DNA of 64,000 nt from Oceanobacillus neutriphilus (GTDB lineage: Bacteria; Bacillota; Bacilli; Bacillales; Amphibacillaceae): assembly GCF_014645515.1 (NCBI RefSeq), contig NZ_BMLW01000008.1, forward strand, positions 1 to 64,000, given 5' to 3'. Shown in pieces: positions 27,100-36,853 of the stretch; position 1 is the first letter of the stretch; each line of letters starts with the position of its first letter. Under the pieces are notes generated by a model. It saw only the letters and a program-made list of their open reading frames with translations, searched no databases and was not told the origin of the DNA. A program made the translations under genes and the position numbers.

Positions 27100-30000
27100 A
27101 TGCATTTAAAGCGATTAGAAAGTGTTGGATTTAAATCCTTTGCAGAGCGTATCAGTGTAGACTTCGTGCCTGGTGTGACAGCGGTAGTGGGTCCAAATGG
27201 CAGCGGGAAAAGCAATATTACGGATGCGATACGCTGGGTGCTGGGAGAACAATCTATGAAATCCCTTCGCGGATCGAAAATGGAAGATATTATATTCCAG
27301 GGGAGTGACTCAAGATCTCCTTTAAATATCGCTGAAGTAACACTTGTATTAGATAATAAAGACCAGCGTGTGCCGCTGGATTATGAAGAAGTCAGTGTGA
27401 CGAGGAGAGTTTACCGCTCTGGAGAAAGTGAATTTTATATCAATAAGCAGGCCTGCCGCCTGAAGGATATTGTTGATCTGTTTATTGATTCAGGTCTGGG
27501 CAGAGAGGCTTTTTCTATAATCAGCCAGGGCAGAGTAGAAGAGATTCTCAGCTCAAAGGCAGAAGAGCGCCGTGTCATCTTTGAAGAAGCAGCGGGCGTT
27601 TTAAAATATAAACAACGCAAGAAAAAAGCCGAATATAAGCTTGCTGAAACACAGGAAAATCTGAACCGTGTCGAGGATATTGTTTATGAAATAGAGCAGC
27701 AGCTGGAACCGCTTGAACAGCAATCAAAAAAAGCAAAAGAATATCAGACCTTACAGGCCGAGCTTCAAGAAACAGAGATTTCGGTATTAATTACCGAAAT
27801 GGAGCTGATTCATAATGAATGGCAACAGCTTTTAGAAAATTTGGCAGTGAATGAGAAGAAGCAGAAAGAGCAATCGGAAACCATCCGTTTTATTGAAGGG
27901 GATTTAGGGAAAGAAAAAGAACTTGTGCAGCAGTATGAAGCAGAAATAGAGCAGCAGCAGGCAAACTTATTAGATGTAACAGAACATCTGGAGAAGTTTG
28001 AAGGAAAAAAACAGTTATTTGAAGAACGGTCCAAGCATGCAGATGAGAACAAGGAAAAATTGGCTCAGCAATTAGACCGGGTTATCAATAATGTTAAAGT
28101 ACTCGAGGAGCAAAAGGAAAAAGAGCAGAAAAAACTGGAAGTGTTAGAAGCGGAAAAGGCAGATACCCTAGCTCAAAAAAAAGAGATAGAAAAGAAATTA
28201 GCGATACGTCCGGAAGATGTAGCAAATCGAATTGAGGATTTAAAAGCGGAGTATATTGAATTGCTGAATCAGCAGGCTGCTTACCGGAATGAAAAGCAGT
28301 CAATCAACCGTCAACAGGAACAAATTGAGGTAAAAAATAATTCACAATCGATGAAATTTAAAGATATACTTACGGAGAGAAATGAGCTGCAGGACAAGCA
28401 GACAGCCGCAGAAAAAGTCCTGCAGTCCTATCAGAACCATTTAGAGAAAAAGAATCAGCAATTACAGGCGTTAAAGCATGAAATGCAATCAGAGCGCATG
28501 AAATATGAGGAAGCACAATCCAAGCTTTATCAGGGCTATCAATATATTGAAAAAGTAAAATCAAAAAAAGAAATGCTTGAAGAAATGAAAGAAGATTTTC
28601 AAGGCTTTTTCCAGGGCGTCCGCCAGGTTTTGCGGGCAAGAGAAGAAGGAAAATTAACCGATATCGAAGGAGCGGTAATTGAACTGATTGATGTTCCTAA
28701 AGACTATATAACGGCTATTGAAACAGTATTAGGCGGTCAGGCACAGCATATTGTTGTGGAATCAGACCAGGCAGCAAGAGCAGCTATTAATTGGCTGAAA
28801 AAAAACAATAGCGGCCGGGCAACATTCCTACCGCTGCAGTCGATTCAACCGCGCTTTTTATCAAGTGAAGGAAAGCAGGAATTAAAAAATCATCCCGGAT
28901 TTATCGGGATTGCTTCTGAATTAGTACGCCCAAAAGCTAAAAAATATGACAAAGCTGTGCAGCATTTAATTGGAAATGTTGTTATTGCCAAAACCTTACG
29001 GGATGCGAATGATATTGCGATAAAACTGCACAGGAGATACCGGATTGTTACCTTAGACGGGGATATGGTGCATCCGGGCGGATCCATGTCAGGGGGAGCG
29101 CAGAAGAAGCAAAATCAATCACTCTTCACCCGTGAAAAGGATTTGCAGGAGCTGCATGTGCGGTTAGAGGAATACAGGCAGAAAACAGAGCAATTCGAAA
29201 AAGGCGTACAAGAAAAAAGAGATTATTTAAAGGAATTAGATGAGAAAATAACGCTTACTGAACAAGCTGTGCAGAAAATGCAAAAAGATGTTCATGAAAG
29301 TCAAGCTGATTTCCAAACGCTGCAGGCAAAACTGACATCCATCAATGATAATTTATCCATTTATGATATGGATAAAAAGCAGAATGAAAAGAGCCATACG
29401 AAGTTGGAAGACCGAAATGAAGTGCTGACAAAAGAATTAGAAGGAATAAGTAAACAGCTTCAAACTGTACAAAAAGAAGTGGATGAATTAACCGAAGAAG
29501 AGTCAAAACTAAAAGAAACGCGTGCAAAATTACAGGATTCATTCTATGAAATTAAAATAACTTCAGCAGAACAGGAAGAACGTTTTAAAAATCAGCAGGC
29601 TAATACAAAAGCATTACAAACGCAGCTTGAACGGGCTGTACATGAGAAAAAGCAGGTAGAAGAAGAACTCGATGCGATAACGGCAATTAAAAATCAAGAA
29701 GAGACCGAGGAAGAGATAGAAGAAAAGATTATTCTCGCGAGAAGCTCTAAACAAGAGATAACAGAAAGCATTGAGAAGCTTCGTAAAAAAAGAAAAGAAA
29801 GCTCTGATACGCAGCAGATCCTTGAAGAGAAGCTGAAAGAAGCGCAGAAACAATATGCCATGACAAATGAGCATTATCAAAAGCAGGAAGTGAAATCCAA
29901 CCGCTTAGATGTAGAGCTTGATAACCGTCTGCATCAGCTTGAAAAAGAGTATATGATGACATATGAGATGGCAAAAAGAGATTATACGAAGGTTGAAAAT

Positions 30001-30669
30001 ATGGAAGAAGCAAAATCGGTTGTCAGCCGCCTGAAAAATAAAATAAATCAATTAGGCACAATTAATCTGGGAGCTATTGATGAATATGACCGTATCTCTG
30101 AAAGATATCAATTCTTAAAGGAGCAAAGAGATGACCTTGTAGAAGGCAAGAGAACGCTATATACTGTTATTGGAGAGATGGACACGGAAATGAAAGAAAG
30201 ATTTGAGTCAACTTTTTCAAAAATAAAGGAAGAGTTCTCCCAAGTATTTATACATTTATTTGGCGGCGGCCACGCAGAGTTAAAATTAACAGATCCCAAG
30301 AACTTATTAGAAACAGGTGTAGATATTATTGCACAGCCGCCAGGTAAAAAATTGCAGCATTTAAGTCTGTTATCGGGTGGAGAACGTGCATTAACTGCAA
30401 TTGCGCTGCTCTTTTCCATTTTACGTGTCCGGCCGGTTCCTTTTTGTATATTGGACGAAGTAGAAGCAGCATTGGATGAAGCAAATGTAGTCCGCTTTGC
30501 TAAGTATGTGAAGAAATTTAGCAGTGAGACGCAGTTTATCGTAATAACACATCGTAAAGGTACAATGGAAGAAGCTAATGTTCTTTATGGTGTAACGATG
30601 CAGGAATCGGGTGTATCGAGACTGGTTTCTGTCCGGTTAGAGGATACAAAAGAATTGATTCAATCGTAG
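27100..30669 (+). CDS. smc: Chromosome condensation ATPase SMC
   Basis: 1189 residues, usual length. SMC dimers with ScpA/ScpB organise and segregate the chromosome. N-terminal Walker A GPNGSGKSN near 32-40, coiled coil about 165-500, hinge about 510-670 (with GRATFLPL and the glycine-rich PGGSMSGGA), second coiled coil to about 1010, then the C-terminal ATPase part with signature LSGGERALTAIA near 1090 and Walker B FCILDEVEAALDEAN. AGGAGA lies 6 bases before ATG 27100; an in-frame ATG two codons upstream overlaps that site and is less likely. ftsY follows after 12 bases. Confidence 0.96.
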   Translation: MHLKRLESVGFKSFAERISVDFVPGVTAVVGPNGSGKSNITDAIRWVLGEQSMKSLRGSKMEDIIFQGSDSRSPLNIAEVTLVLDNKDQRVPLDYEEVSVTRRVYRSGESEFYINKQACRLKDIVDLFIDSGLGREAFSIISQGRVEEILSSKAEERRVIFEEAAGVLKYKQRKKKAEYKLAETQENLNRVEDIVYEIEQQLEPLEQQSKKAKEYQTLQAELQETEISVLITEMELIHNEWQQLLENLAVNEKKQKEQSETIRFIEGDLGKEKELVQQYEAEIEQQQANLLDVTEHLEKFEGKKQLFEERSKHADENKEKLAQQLDRVINNVKVLEEQKEKEQKKLEVLEAEKADTLAQKKEIEKKLAIRPEDVANRIEDLKAEYIELLNQQAAYRNEKQSINRQQEQIEVKNNSQSMKFKDILTERNELQDKQTAAEKVLQSYQNHLEKKNQQLQALKHEMQSERMKYEEAQSKLYQGYQYIEKVKSKKEMLEEMKEDFQGFFQGVRQVLRAREEGKLTDIEGAVIELIDVPKDYITAIETVLGGQAQHIVVESDQAARAAINWLKKNNSGRATFLPLQSIQPRFLSSEGKQELKNHPGFIGIASELVRPKAKKYDKAVQHLIGNVVIAKTLRDANDIAIKLHRRYRIVTLDGDMVHPGGSMSGGAQKKQNQSLFTREKDLQELHVRLEEYRQKTEQFEKGVQEKRDYLKELDEKITLTEQAVQKMQKDVHESQADFQTLQAKLTSINDNLSIYDMDKKQNEKSHTKLEDRNEVLTKELEGISKQLQTVQKEVDELTEEESKLKETRAKLQDSFYEIKITSAEQEERFKNQQANTKALQTQLERAVHEKKQVEEELDAITAIKNQEETEEEIEEKIILARSSKQEITESIEKLRKKRKESSDTQQILEEKLKEAQKQYAMTNEHYQKQEVKSNRLDVELDNRLHQLEKEYMMTYEMAKRDYTKVENMEEAKSVVSRLKNKINQLGTINLGAIDEYDRISERYQFLKEQRDDLVEGKRTLYTVIGEMDTEMKERFESTFSKIKEEFSQVFIHLFGGGHAELKLTDPKNLLETGVDIIAQPPGKKLQHLSLLSGGERALTAIALLFSILRVRPVPFCILDEVEAALDEANVVRFAKYVKKFSSETQFIVITHRKGTMEEANVLYGVTMQESGVSRLVSVRLEDTKELIQS

Positions 30670-30681
30670 GGGGATATCAGT

Positions 30682-31692
30682 ATGGGATTTATGGATAAGC
30701 TTAAACAGCGTTTTAAGCAAAACGAAGAAACAAAAGAAGTTTCCGAGAAATATCAGGAAGGTATGACAAAGACAAGAAATACCTTTTCAGGGAAAATAAA
30801 TGATTTAATTGCGCGTTATCGCAAAGTAGACGAGGATTTCTTTGAGGAATTAGAGGAAGTTCTAATTACTGCAGATGTAGGTGTTTCGACAGTTATGGAT
30901 CTTGTCGAGGAACTGAAAATGGAAGTAAAACGCCAAAAGATCAAAGATTCTTCTGAAATGAAGGATGTTATCTCTGAGAAACTGGTAGAAATTTATTATG
31001 GAGAAGAAGATAAGTCTATCCAGCATTTACAGCTGGATGGAGAAGGGTTACAGGTTATTCTTGTTGTTGGTGTTAATGGAGCCGGGAAGACAACAAGCAT
31101 TGGTAAGCTTGCGCATCAATTGAAGGCAGATGGCAAGAAAGTTATTTTAGCAGCTGGGGATACCTTCCGTGCCGGGGCAATTGAACAGCTTGAGGTTTGG
31201 GGCGAGCGCGCCAATGTTCCAGTAATTAAACATAATGAAGGAAGTGATCCGGCAGCAGTGATTTATGATGGAATTAAGGCTGCCAAGTCCCGTGAAGCAG
31301 ATGTTTTGATCTGCGATACTGCCGGAAGACTTCAAAACAAAGTAAACCTGATGAATGAGCTTGCCAAGGTAAAACGTGTGATTGAACGCGAGATTCCCGG
31401 AGCACCTCACGAAGTTCTGCTTGTTTTGGATGCTACTACCGGTCAGAATGCCTTAACACAGGCACGCATCTTTTCAGAAGCAACAGATGTAACAGGAATT
31501 GTTTTAACAAAATTAGATGGTACTGCCAAAGGTGGAATTGTATTAGCCATTCGCAATGAGCTGCAAATTCCGGTGAAGTTTGTCGGATTGGGTGAAGGAA
31601 TTGACGACTTGCAGCAATTTGACGCAGATGCGTTTGTATATGGGCTGTTTGCTGATTTAGGGATAAATGAAGAAGAAGAGGAATACGAATAA
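30682..31692 (+). CDS. ftsY: Signal recognition particle receptor FtsY
   Basis: 336 residues. FtsY receives the SRP-ribosome complex at the membrane. It lacks the long acidic A domain of enterobacteria, as is usual in Bacillus. NG domain: P-loop GVNGAGKTT near 131-139, DTFRAGA, DTAGRLQNK, and TKLDGTAKGG; the GLGEGIDDLQ motif is near the end. It follows smc closely with AGGGGGA upstream and belongs to the rnc/smc/ftsY group typical of Firmicutes. Confidence 0.96.
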   Translation: MGFMDKLKQRFKQNEETKEVSEKYQEGMTKTRNTFSGKINDLIARYRKVDEDFFEELEEVLITADVGVSTVMDLVEELKMEVKRQKIKDSSEMKDVISEKLVEIYYGEEDKSIQHLQLDGEGLQVILVVGVNGAGKTTSIGKLAHQLKADGKKVILAAGDTFRAGAIEQLEVWGERANVPVIKHNEGSDPAAVIYDGIKAAKSREADVLICDTAGRLQNKVNLMNELAKVKRVIEREIPGAPHEVLLVLDATTGQNALTQARIFSEATDVTGIVLTKLDGTAKGGIVLAIRNELQIPVKFVGLGEGIDDLQQFDADAFVYGLFADLGINEEEEEYE

Positions 31693-31708
31693 GCAGCAGC
31701 TCGTCTAC

Positions 31709-31738
31709 TTGACAATTCACGATTTTGTTGGATATGAT
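31709..31738 (+). promoter_or_regulatory. Promoter of ylxM-ffh
   Basis: TTGACA (31709-31714), 18-base spacer, TATGAT (31733-31738), about 39 bases before the ylxM start. Confidence 0.6.
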
Positions 31739-31776
31739 AAATGTAAAGGAAAATCACTTAACAAGAGGTGTACCCG

Positions 31777-32094
31777 GTGCTGGAAAAGACGAATCGGATA
31801 AATTATTTGTTTGACTTTTATCAAGCGCTGTTAACACCAAAACAGCGCAGTTATATGGAAATGTATTATCTGGAAGATTATTCTTTGGGCGAAATTTCCG
31901 AGCTCTTTGAAGTTTCCAGACAAGCTGTATATGATAATATTAAAAGAACGGAAAAAATGTTAGAGTCCTATGAGGATAAGCTTCATCTTTTTTCGAAGTT
32001 TGAAAAGCGAACGCAAATTATCTCTAAGCTTTCGGAAGCTGTAAAGAGCCCGGAAGTAAAAAAGTATGTTCAACAATTACAAGATTTAGATTAG
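31777..32094 (+). CDS. ylxM: YlxM, HTH protein associated with SRP
   Basis: 105 residues from GTG 31777. YlxM is a small helix-turn-helix protein encoded next to ffh across Firmicutes; in Streptococcus it modulates SRP function. A sigma-70 region 4-like helix-turn-helix is seen at about 25-65 ([19 protein letters not shown] and [12 protein letters not shown]). AAGAGGTG ends 6 bases before the GTG at 31777; a GTG three codons earlier overlaps that site. ffh follows after 13 bases. Confidence 0.88.
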   Translation: MLEKTNRINYLFDFYQALLTPKQRSYMEMYYLEDYSLGEISELFEVSRQAVYDNIKRTEKMLESYEDKLHLFSKFEKRTQIISKLSEAVKSPEVKKYVQQLQDLD

Positions 32095-32107
32095 GGGGAT
32101 ACCTTCT

Positions 32108-33454
32108 ATGGCATTTGAAGGATTAGCGGACCGTCTCCAGGGTACGATAAAGAAAATTACTGGTAAAGGTAAGGTCTCTGAGCAAGATGTAAAAGAGATG
32201 ACAAGAGAAGTCCGTCTGGCACTTTTAGAAGCTGACGTAAACTTCAAAGTTGTAAAACAGTTAATTGCCAGGATAAAAGAAAGAGCTGTTGGACAAGAAG
32301 TGATGGAGAGCTTAACTCCAGGACAGCAGGTTATTAAAGTTGTAAAAGATGAATTAACAAATTTAATGGGCGGAGAGCAAAGTAAAATTGCAGTAGCGGA
32401 CCGTCCACCGACAGTTATTATGATGGTTGGTTTACAAGGTGCCGGTAAAACGACGACTACCGGGAAGCTGGCTAACCATTTACGTAAGAAGCATAATCGC
32501 AATCCTTTGCTGGTTGCGTGTGACATTTATCGTCCGGCGGCTATTAAACAGCTGGAAACACTTGGTACACAGCTGGATATGCCGGTGTTCTCATTAGGAA
32601 CAGAGGCTAACCCGGTTGATATTGCCAATCAGGCGATTGCCAAGGCAAAAGAAGACCATAATGATTATGTCATTATTGATACAGCAGGCCGTCTTCATGT
32701 TGATGAGAATCTTATGGAAGAATTGCAACAGATTAAAGCAGATGTTAAACCGGATGAAATTTTCTTAGTGGTTGACTCTATGACAGGACAGGATGCTGTT
32801 AATGTAGCAGAGAGCTTTAATGAACAGCTAGATATTACGGGAGTAGTTCTTACAAAATTAGATGGAGATACCCGTGGAGGTGCTGCGCTTTCTATCAAAG
32901 CAGTTACGGATAAGCCGATTAAATTTGCCGGGATGGGTGAAAAACTGGATCAATTAGAAGCTTTCCATCCTGAACGTATGGCATCCAGAATTCTGGGCAT
33001 GGGCGATGTTCTCTCCTTAATTGAAAAAGCACAGACTAATGTTGATGAGAAGCAGGCAAAAGAATTAGAAGAAAAAATGCGTACGATGTCCTTTACATTT
33101 GATGATTTCCTGGATCAGATGGGACAGGTCCGTCAAATGGGACCGCTGGACGACTTGATGGCAATGATTCCTGGTGCGAACAAGATGAAAGGATTGAAAA
33201 ATGCGCAATTAGACGAGAGTCAATTAACAGAGGTAGAAGCAATTATTCAATCCATGACGAAGAAAGAACGACAGGACCCTGCTATCATTAATGGAAGCAG
33301 AAGAAAACGTATTGCAAAAGGTTCAGGAACCTCTGTTGCGGCTGTAAACCGTCTATTAAAACAGTTTTCAGAGATGAAAAAAATGATGAAGCAAATGACC
33401 AATATGCAAAAAGGCAAAAAAGGAAAAGGCGGATTTAAATTTCCTTTCATGTAG
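32108..33454 (+). CDS. ffh: Signal recognition particle protein Ffh (SRP54)
   Basis: 448 residues. Ffh binds signal peptides and 6S/4.5S-type SRP RNA and docks to FtsY. NG domain with P-loop GLQGAGKTTTTGKL near 106-119, DIYRPAA, DTAGRLHVDE and TKLDGDTRGG; the Met-rich M domain runs from about 300 to the end, including SRRKRIAKGSG near 400 (RNA-binding) and the terminal MKKMMKQM cluster. AGGGGGA lies about 9 bases before the ATG. Confidence 0.97.
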   Translation: MAFEGLADRLQGTIKKITGKGKVSEQDVKEMTREVRLALLEADVNFKVVKQLIARIKERAVGQEVMESLTPGQQVIKVVKDELTNLMGGEQSKIAVADRPPTVIMMVGLQGAGKTTTTGKLANHLRKKHNRNPLLVACDIYRPAAIKQLETLGTQLDMPVFSLGTEANPVDIANQAIAKAKEDHNDYVIIDTAGRLHVDENLMEELQQIKADVKPDEIFLVVDSMTGQDAVNVAESFNEQLDITGVVLTKLDGDTRGGAALSIKAVTDKPIKFAGMGEKLDQLEAFHPERMASRILGMGDVLSLIEKAQTNVDEKQAKELEEKMRTMSFTFDDFLDQMGQVRQMGPLDDLMAMIPGANKMKGLKNAQLDESQLTEVEAIIQSMTKKERQDPAIINGSRRKRIAKGSGTSVAAVNRLLKQFSEMKKMMKQMTNMQKGKKGKGGFKFPFM

Positions 33455-33507
33455 GGGTTGATTCTTGCGTATTTTTATAATAAAATATGCTTGTAATGGA
33501 AAAATAC

Positions 33508-33536
33508 TTTACAGACTAAAAACTATCTGTTAGAAT
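33508..33536 (+). promoter_or_regulatory. Promoter of the rpsP operon
   Basis: TTTACA (33508-33513), 17-base spacer, TAGAAT (33531-33536), about 39 bases before rpsP. A second candidate (TTGATT 33458-33463, 17 bases, TAAAAT 33481-33486) lies 50 bases further upstream, so the operon may have two promoters. Confidence 0.6.
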
Positions 33537-33574
33537 CAATTCTTGTGATAACATAATTATTGGAGGTGCAAAGC

Positions 33575-33847
33575 ATGGCAGTAAAAATTCGTTTAAAACG
33601 CATGGGTTCAAAAAGAAATCCATTTTATCGTATTGTAGTAGCGGACTCTCGTTCTCCACGTGACGGACGTTCTATTGAACAAATCGGTACGTACAATCCT
33701 GTAGTGAATCCGGTTGAGGTTAAAATAGATGAAGAAAAAGCACTTGATTGGATGACAAAAGGTGCAAAACCTAGCGATACAGTACGTAATTTATTCTCTA
33801 ACGAAGGCATCATGAAAAAATTTCACGAACAAAAAAATTCTAAATAA
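33575..33847 (+). CDS. rpsP: Ribosomal protein bS16
   Basis: 90 residues. 30S subunit assembly protein. It begins [20 protein letters not shown], followed by the family hallmark [10 protein letters not shown]. The frame is open for five codons upstream, but TGGAGGTG lies 7 bases before 33575 and inside that extension, so the later ATG is the start. It is the first gene of rpsP-khpA-(repeat)-ylqD-rimM-trmD-rplS. Confidence 0.97.
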   Translation: MAVKIRLKRMGSKRNPFYRIVVADSRSPRDGRSIEQIGTYNPVVNPVEVKIDEEKALDWMTKGAKPSDTVRNLFSNEGIMKKFHEQKNSK

Positions 33848-33860
33848 GTAGTGTGATATC

Positions 33861-34088
33861 ATGAAAGCCCTGATTAAATCGATTGTTACCTCATTAGTAG
33901 ATCATCCGGATGATATTGTTATTAAAGTAACAGAGGAAGATTCGAAGGTTATTTATCATTTAACAGTTCATCCTGATGATGTCGGAAAAGTCATTGGCAA
34001 AAATGGACGTATTGCTAAAGCAGTACGTACGGTTGTGTATGCAGCGAACACTGGTGGTAATAAACGCATTTTTTTGGATATTATGTAA
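33861..34088 (+). CDS. khpA: KH-domain RNA-binding protein KhpA
   Basis: 75 residues, single KH domain with the loop motif VIGKNGRIAKAVR near 42-54. In streptococci KhpA pairs with KhpB (Jag) and binds many RNAs that affect cell division. It follows rpsP after 13 bases, the usual arrangement. Two hairpins follow at once, so the operon may be partly terminated here. Confidence 0.92.
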   Translation: MKALIKSIVTSLVDHPDDIVIKVTEEDSKVIYHLTVHPDDVGKVIGKNGRIAKAVRTVVYAANTGGNKRIFLDIM

Positions 34089-34094
34089 GGTTCG

Positions 34095-34184
34095 TATCCA
34101 AAAAGCTGATACATTCAGTCTTTTTGGATAAACTGGTAAAGGGAAAGCTGACCCTGCTTTTAGGGGCTCAACTTTCCCTTTTTT
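34095..34184 (+). terminator. Two hairpins after khpA, the second a classic terminator
   Basis: TATCCAAAAAG (34095-34105) pairs perfectly with 34120-34130. Then AAAGGGAAAG (34138-34147) pairs with CTTTCCCTTT (34172-34181), followed by a T-tract. Between this and ylqD lie repeats R4a and R3a, so the B. subtilis-type operon rpsP...rplS is interrupted here. Confidence 0.8.
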
Positions 34185-34233
34185 AAAAGAAATAGGAAAG
34201 AATTAAAAAAGCTGGAGATAGCCGTTCCAACGT

Positions 34234-34452
34234 TTTTCATGGGGTGAGTAATCTTAGGCCCCGGAAATACACTACGCTTTCCGTGGGCCCCGAGCTCATC
34301 TTCTCGAAAAAAAGAAGAGCACTTTTTTTCTGTGGGGGGCATACAGGATGTATGTCAGTTCGGTGCCTGAGACAGGACGTCGCGAGCTTAACCGAACTTC
34401 CTTTTTCCGTTCTGCGCATTCCCACTGGAGTCTCCGTGTATTTCTTCCGCTA
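34234..34452 (-). repeat. Repeat R4, copy a
   Basis: About 220 bp. Outer arms GGAAATACAC (34263-34272) and GTGTATTTCTTCC near the right end. Read on the - strand it carries the same islands as R1-R3: GACTCC..GGG, AGAAAAAAAGTGCTCTTC, GATGAGC and CCCACGGAAAGC, with an extra inserted hairpin (GTTCGGT / ACCGAAC) in the middle. A second copy lies at 52373-52590. A short frame across it is not a gene. Confidence 0.8.
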
Positions 34453-34500
34453 GAATAGTTTGATTTCATTGTAAGAGAGCAAAAGAAATATATTTTTTCT

Positions 34501-34675
34501 TAGATGGGAGCGGAAGGAAGTCGACTCCTACGGGAAAAGCAACAGGTGAAGACCCCGCAGAAAGTGGTTTTCTTTCGAGGAGGCTGAGGCGTTGCCCGTG
34601 GAAAGCGACTTCCTGTAGCGGACATCTTTCTGGCAAGAACACTAAATCTTTAAAGACTAAGTGATTTTCTGAACA
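34501..34675 (+). repeat. Repeat R3, copy a, with tail
   Basis: Palindromic part 34501-34620: outer arms GGAAGTCG and CGACTTCC, islands GACTCCTACGGGAAAAGC, GGTGAAGACC, GAAAGTGGT and CCCGTGGAAAGC. A tail follows (GTAGCGGACATC, GGCAAGAACAC, AAGTGATTTTCT) that is also found at 52795-52860 and, without the palindrome, at 19633-19707. R4a and R3a together form a unit that recurs near 52327-52860. Confidence 0.85.
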
Positions 34676-34713
34676 TTTGTTACTCGAATCTATCAGGCAG
34701 GAGCTGAATCTGA

Positions 34714-35103
34714 ATGAAGTTAATAAAAAAAGTTCCCATCAAGCTAGTAGTGACAGAAGAAAGCAAAGAAAAGATCCGCCAGAATTTTAATAATCATAAA
34801 TTACGTCTTGAACAAGAGTGTCAACAACTCCAATTTGAAATACGAAAATTAAAAAATAAAAGTGTTAATGTTCGTTCAGATATGGAAACACGGTTTAACC
34901 AGGAAATTAAAAACCGCCAGGAAAAAATGAAGCTATTGGATTTTAAAATAGAGCAATTAGATGAATTAAAAATGGGTAGCGAAATCGTTGAAAAAGAAGT
35001 TGAAGTTCTTGTTGAGGTCGAAGTCGGTTCTGATTGGAATCACATTATGAAAGAGCAGGCTATCGTAATTAAAGATGATAAAGTTATCCGAATTGATGAG
35101 TAG
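34714..35103 (+). CDS. ylqD: YlqD family protein
   Basis: 129 residues, function unknown, conserved between khpA and rimM in Bacillus. The middle (about 25-90) is a charged coiled coil rich in Glu, Lys and Gln; the end has a short acidic VEKEVEVLVEVEVG strand repeat near 97-110. No signal peptide or membrane segment. The ATG follows the tail of repeat R3a closely and has AGGAGCTGAA just upstream. rimM follows after 14 bases. Confidence 0.85.
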   Translation: MKLIKKVPIKLVVTEESKEKIRQNFNNHKLRLEQECQQLQFEIRKLKNKSVNVRSDMETRFNQEIKNRQEKMKLLDFKIEQLDELKMGSEIVEKEVEVLVEVEVGSDWNHIMKEQAIVIKDDKVIRIDE

Positions 35104-35117
35104 AATAGGTGAGAGAT

Positions 35118-35630
35118 ATGAATACAGAGAAATTAAAAATTGGTAAAATCGTTAATACACATGGAATTCGCGGCGAGGTGAAAGTTTTACGCATCACAGA
35201 TTTTGAAGAACGTTTCACACCAGGAAATGAAGTGATTATTACATCTGAACAAAAGGATATCACTTTAACGATTGATTCACACCGTATCCATAAAGGCTTT
35301 GATTTGATTACTTTTAAAGGATATACAAATATTAATGATGTTGAAAAGTGGAAGGGCATGAATTTGTATATTAATAAGAATCAGGCTGCAGAATTGGAAG
35401 AAGATGCTTATTATTATCATGAAATTATTGGCTGCAGGGTTGAGACAACTGAAGGTGAAGCTTTAGGGGAAATAAAAGAAATATTGTCTCCTGGAGCAAA
35501 TGATGTATGGGTAGTACAGAGACCCGGCAAGAAAGATTTGTTATTGCCTTACATTGAAGATGTGATTAAAAACGTGGATATTGATACTGGTACAATTTCC
35601 GTTGAATTAATGGAAGGGATGTTAGATTAG
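35118..35630 (+). CDS. rimM: Ribosome maturation factor RimM
   Basis: 170 residues. RimM binds ribosomal protein uS19 and helps 30S head assembly. An N-terminal domain with KIGKIVNTHGIRGEVKV near 7-23 and a C-terminal PRC barrel with YYYHEIIGCRV near 97 and a PYIEDVIK near the end. AGGTGAG lies 6 bases before ATG 35118; a GTG three codons earlier is part of that site. trmD begins directly after the stop. Confidence 0.95.
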   Translation: MNTEKLKIGKIVNTHGIRGEVKVLRITDFEERFTPGNEVIITSEQKDITLTIDSHRIHKGFDLITFKGYTNINDVEKWKGMNLYINKNQAAELEEDAYYYHEIIGCRVETTEGEALGEIKEILSPGANDVWVVQRPGKKDLLLPYIEDVIKNVDIDTGTISVELMEGMLD

Positions 35631-36356
35631 ATGCATATTGATATTCTGACACTTTTTCCAGAGATGTTTCATGGTGTTATGGAGAGTTCTATTTTAAAGA
35701 AAGCAAAAGAGAAGGAACAGTTTTCGTATCAGCTCGTTGATTTTCGTAACTATTCCACCCATAAACATAAGAAAGTGGACGATTATCCCTATGGCGGAGG
35801 AGCCGGTATGGTACTGACGCCACAGCCTGTATTTGATGCTGTTGGGGCAGTAAAAAAAGAATCACGGCCCCGTGTGGTTTTATTGTGCCCTCAGGGAGAA
35901 ACATACACACAGAGAAAAGCAGAAGAACTGGCTAAGGAAGATCACCTTATTTTTATCTGCGGGCATTATGAAGGGTATGATGAACGGATTCGTGAGCATC
36001 TCGTTACAGATGAAATTTCTATTGGGGATTATGTTCTGACAGGTGGAGAGTTAGGGGCAATGGTTATTATTGATAGTGTTGTCCGGCTGTTACCAGAAGT
36101 CCTGGGGAATGAGGAGTCTGCACAGCAGGATTCTTTTTCAACCGGGTTACTGGAGCATCCACATTATACCCGCCCTTCTGATTTCCGCGGATTGAAGGTT
36201 CCGGATGTATTATTATCAGGGAATCACGCTAATATTGAAGCCTGGAGAAGGAAGGAATCCTTGAAACGGACTGTCCAAAGACGGCCTGATTTATTAGAAA
36301 ATCATGAGCTGAGTGAAGCAGATAAAAAAATACTTCGAGAAATAAAAAATGACTAA
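35631..36356 (+). CDS. trmD: tRNA (guanine-37-N1) methyltransferase TrmD
   Basis: 241 residues. It methylates G37 of tRNAs, which prevents +1 frameshifts. It is a SPOUT enzyme; the knot-forming segments [10 protein letters not shown] near 59 and [15 protein letters not shown] near 130-144 are seen, with the catalytic Asp in PSDFRG near 183. It starts directly after rimM. A promoter for rplS lies only a few bases past its stop. Confidence 0.96.
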   Translation: MHIDILTLFPEMFHGVMESSILKKAKEKEQFSYQLVDFRNYSTHKHKKVDDYPYGGGAGMVLTPQPVFDAVGAVKKESRPRVVLLCPQGETYTQRKAEELAKEDHLIFICGHYEGYDERIREHLVTDEISIGDYVLTGGELGAMVIIDSVVRLLPEVLGNEESAQQDSFSTGLLEHPHYTRPSDFRGLKVPDVLLSGNHANIEAWRRKESLKRTVQRRPDLLENHELSEADKKILREIKND

Positions 36357-36362
36357 AAATAG

Positions 36363-36391
36363 TTGTACTTTACGATGGGATATGCTATATT
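36363..36391 (+). promoter_or_regulatory. Strong promoter of rplS
   Basis: -35 TTGTAC (36363-36368), 17-base spacer, -10 TATATT (36386-36391) with the extended TG one base upstream. It lies between trmD and rplS, so rplS has its own transcript. Confidence 0.7.
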
Positions 36392-36397
36392 ATTAAT

Positions 36398-36482
36398 TGT
36401 GCTTATATGCGTGTAAGCATGTAGAACGATGTTCCGCTGTTCAAATAAGGGCATGAGCATTAGTTTGGAAGGAGTGAAAATC
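36398..36482 (+). promoter_or_regulatory. Putative L19 leader (autoregulatory 5' region)
   Basis: The region between the promoter and rplS is about 85 bases, begins with the hairpin TGCTTA/TAAGCA (36400-36420) and contains ATGTTCCGCTG. A structured leader upstream of rplS is known in Firmicutes; the match here is by place and hairpin, not by alignment. Confidence 0.45.
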
Positions 36483-36827
36483 ATGCAACAAATTATTGCT
36501 GATGTAACAAAAGATCAATTGCGTACAGATCATCCTGATTTTCGACCTGGTGACACTTTAAAGGTTCACGTTAAGGTTGTAGAGGGTACTCGCGAACGTA
36601 TCCAGGTATTTGAAGGTGTTGTAATTAAGCGTCAAAACGGCGGAATCAGCGAAACATTCACAGTAAGAAAAATTTCTTATGGTGTTGGTGTTGAACGTAC
36701 TTTCCCATTACATTCACCAAGAGTTGATAAAATTGAAGTTTCTCGTCGCGGTATCGTACGTCGTGCGAAGCTTTACTATCTGCGTAACCTGCGTGGAAAA
36801 GCAGCTCGTATTAAAGAACGTCGCTAA
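36483..36827 (+). CDS. rplS: Ribosomal protein bL19
   Basis: 114 residues. It lies at the 30S-50S interface. Hallmarks: [20 protein letters not shown] near 20-39, VFEGVVI, and [13 protein letters not shown] near 79. The frame is open for 18 codons further upstream, but GGAAGGAG lies 9 bases before the ATG at 36483, and relatives begin MQ.I...T..QLR. A terminator follows. Confidence 0.97.
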   Translation: MQQIIADVTKDQLRTDHPDFRPGDTLKVHVKVVEGTRERIQVFEGVVIKRQNGGISETFTVRKISYGVGVERTFPLHSPRVDKIEVSRRGIVRRAKLYYLRNLRGKAARIKERR

Positions 36828-36853
36828 TCAACGAGTGAGAAATATGAAACTAA

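Noticed and set aside
34244..34453. Open frames on both strands across R4a, and similar ones at 52312-52878
   Set aside because: They are translations of the repeat; the two copies do not keep the same frame or stop.
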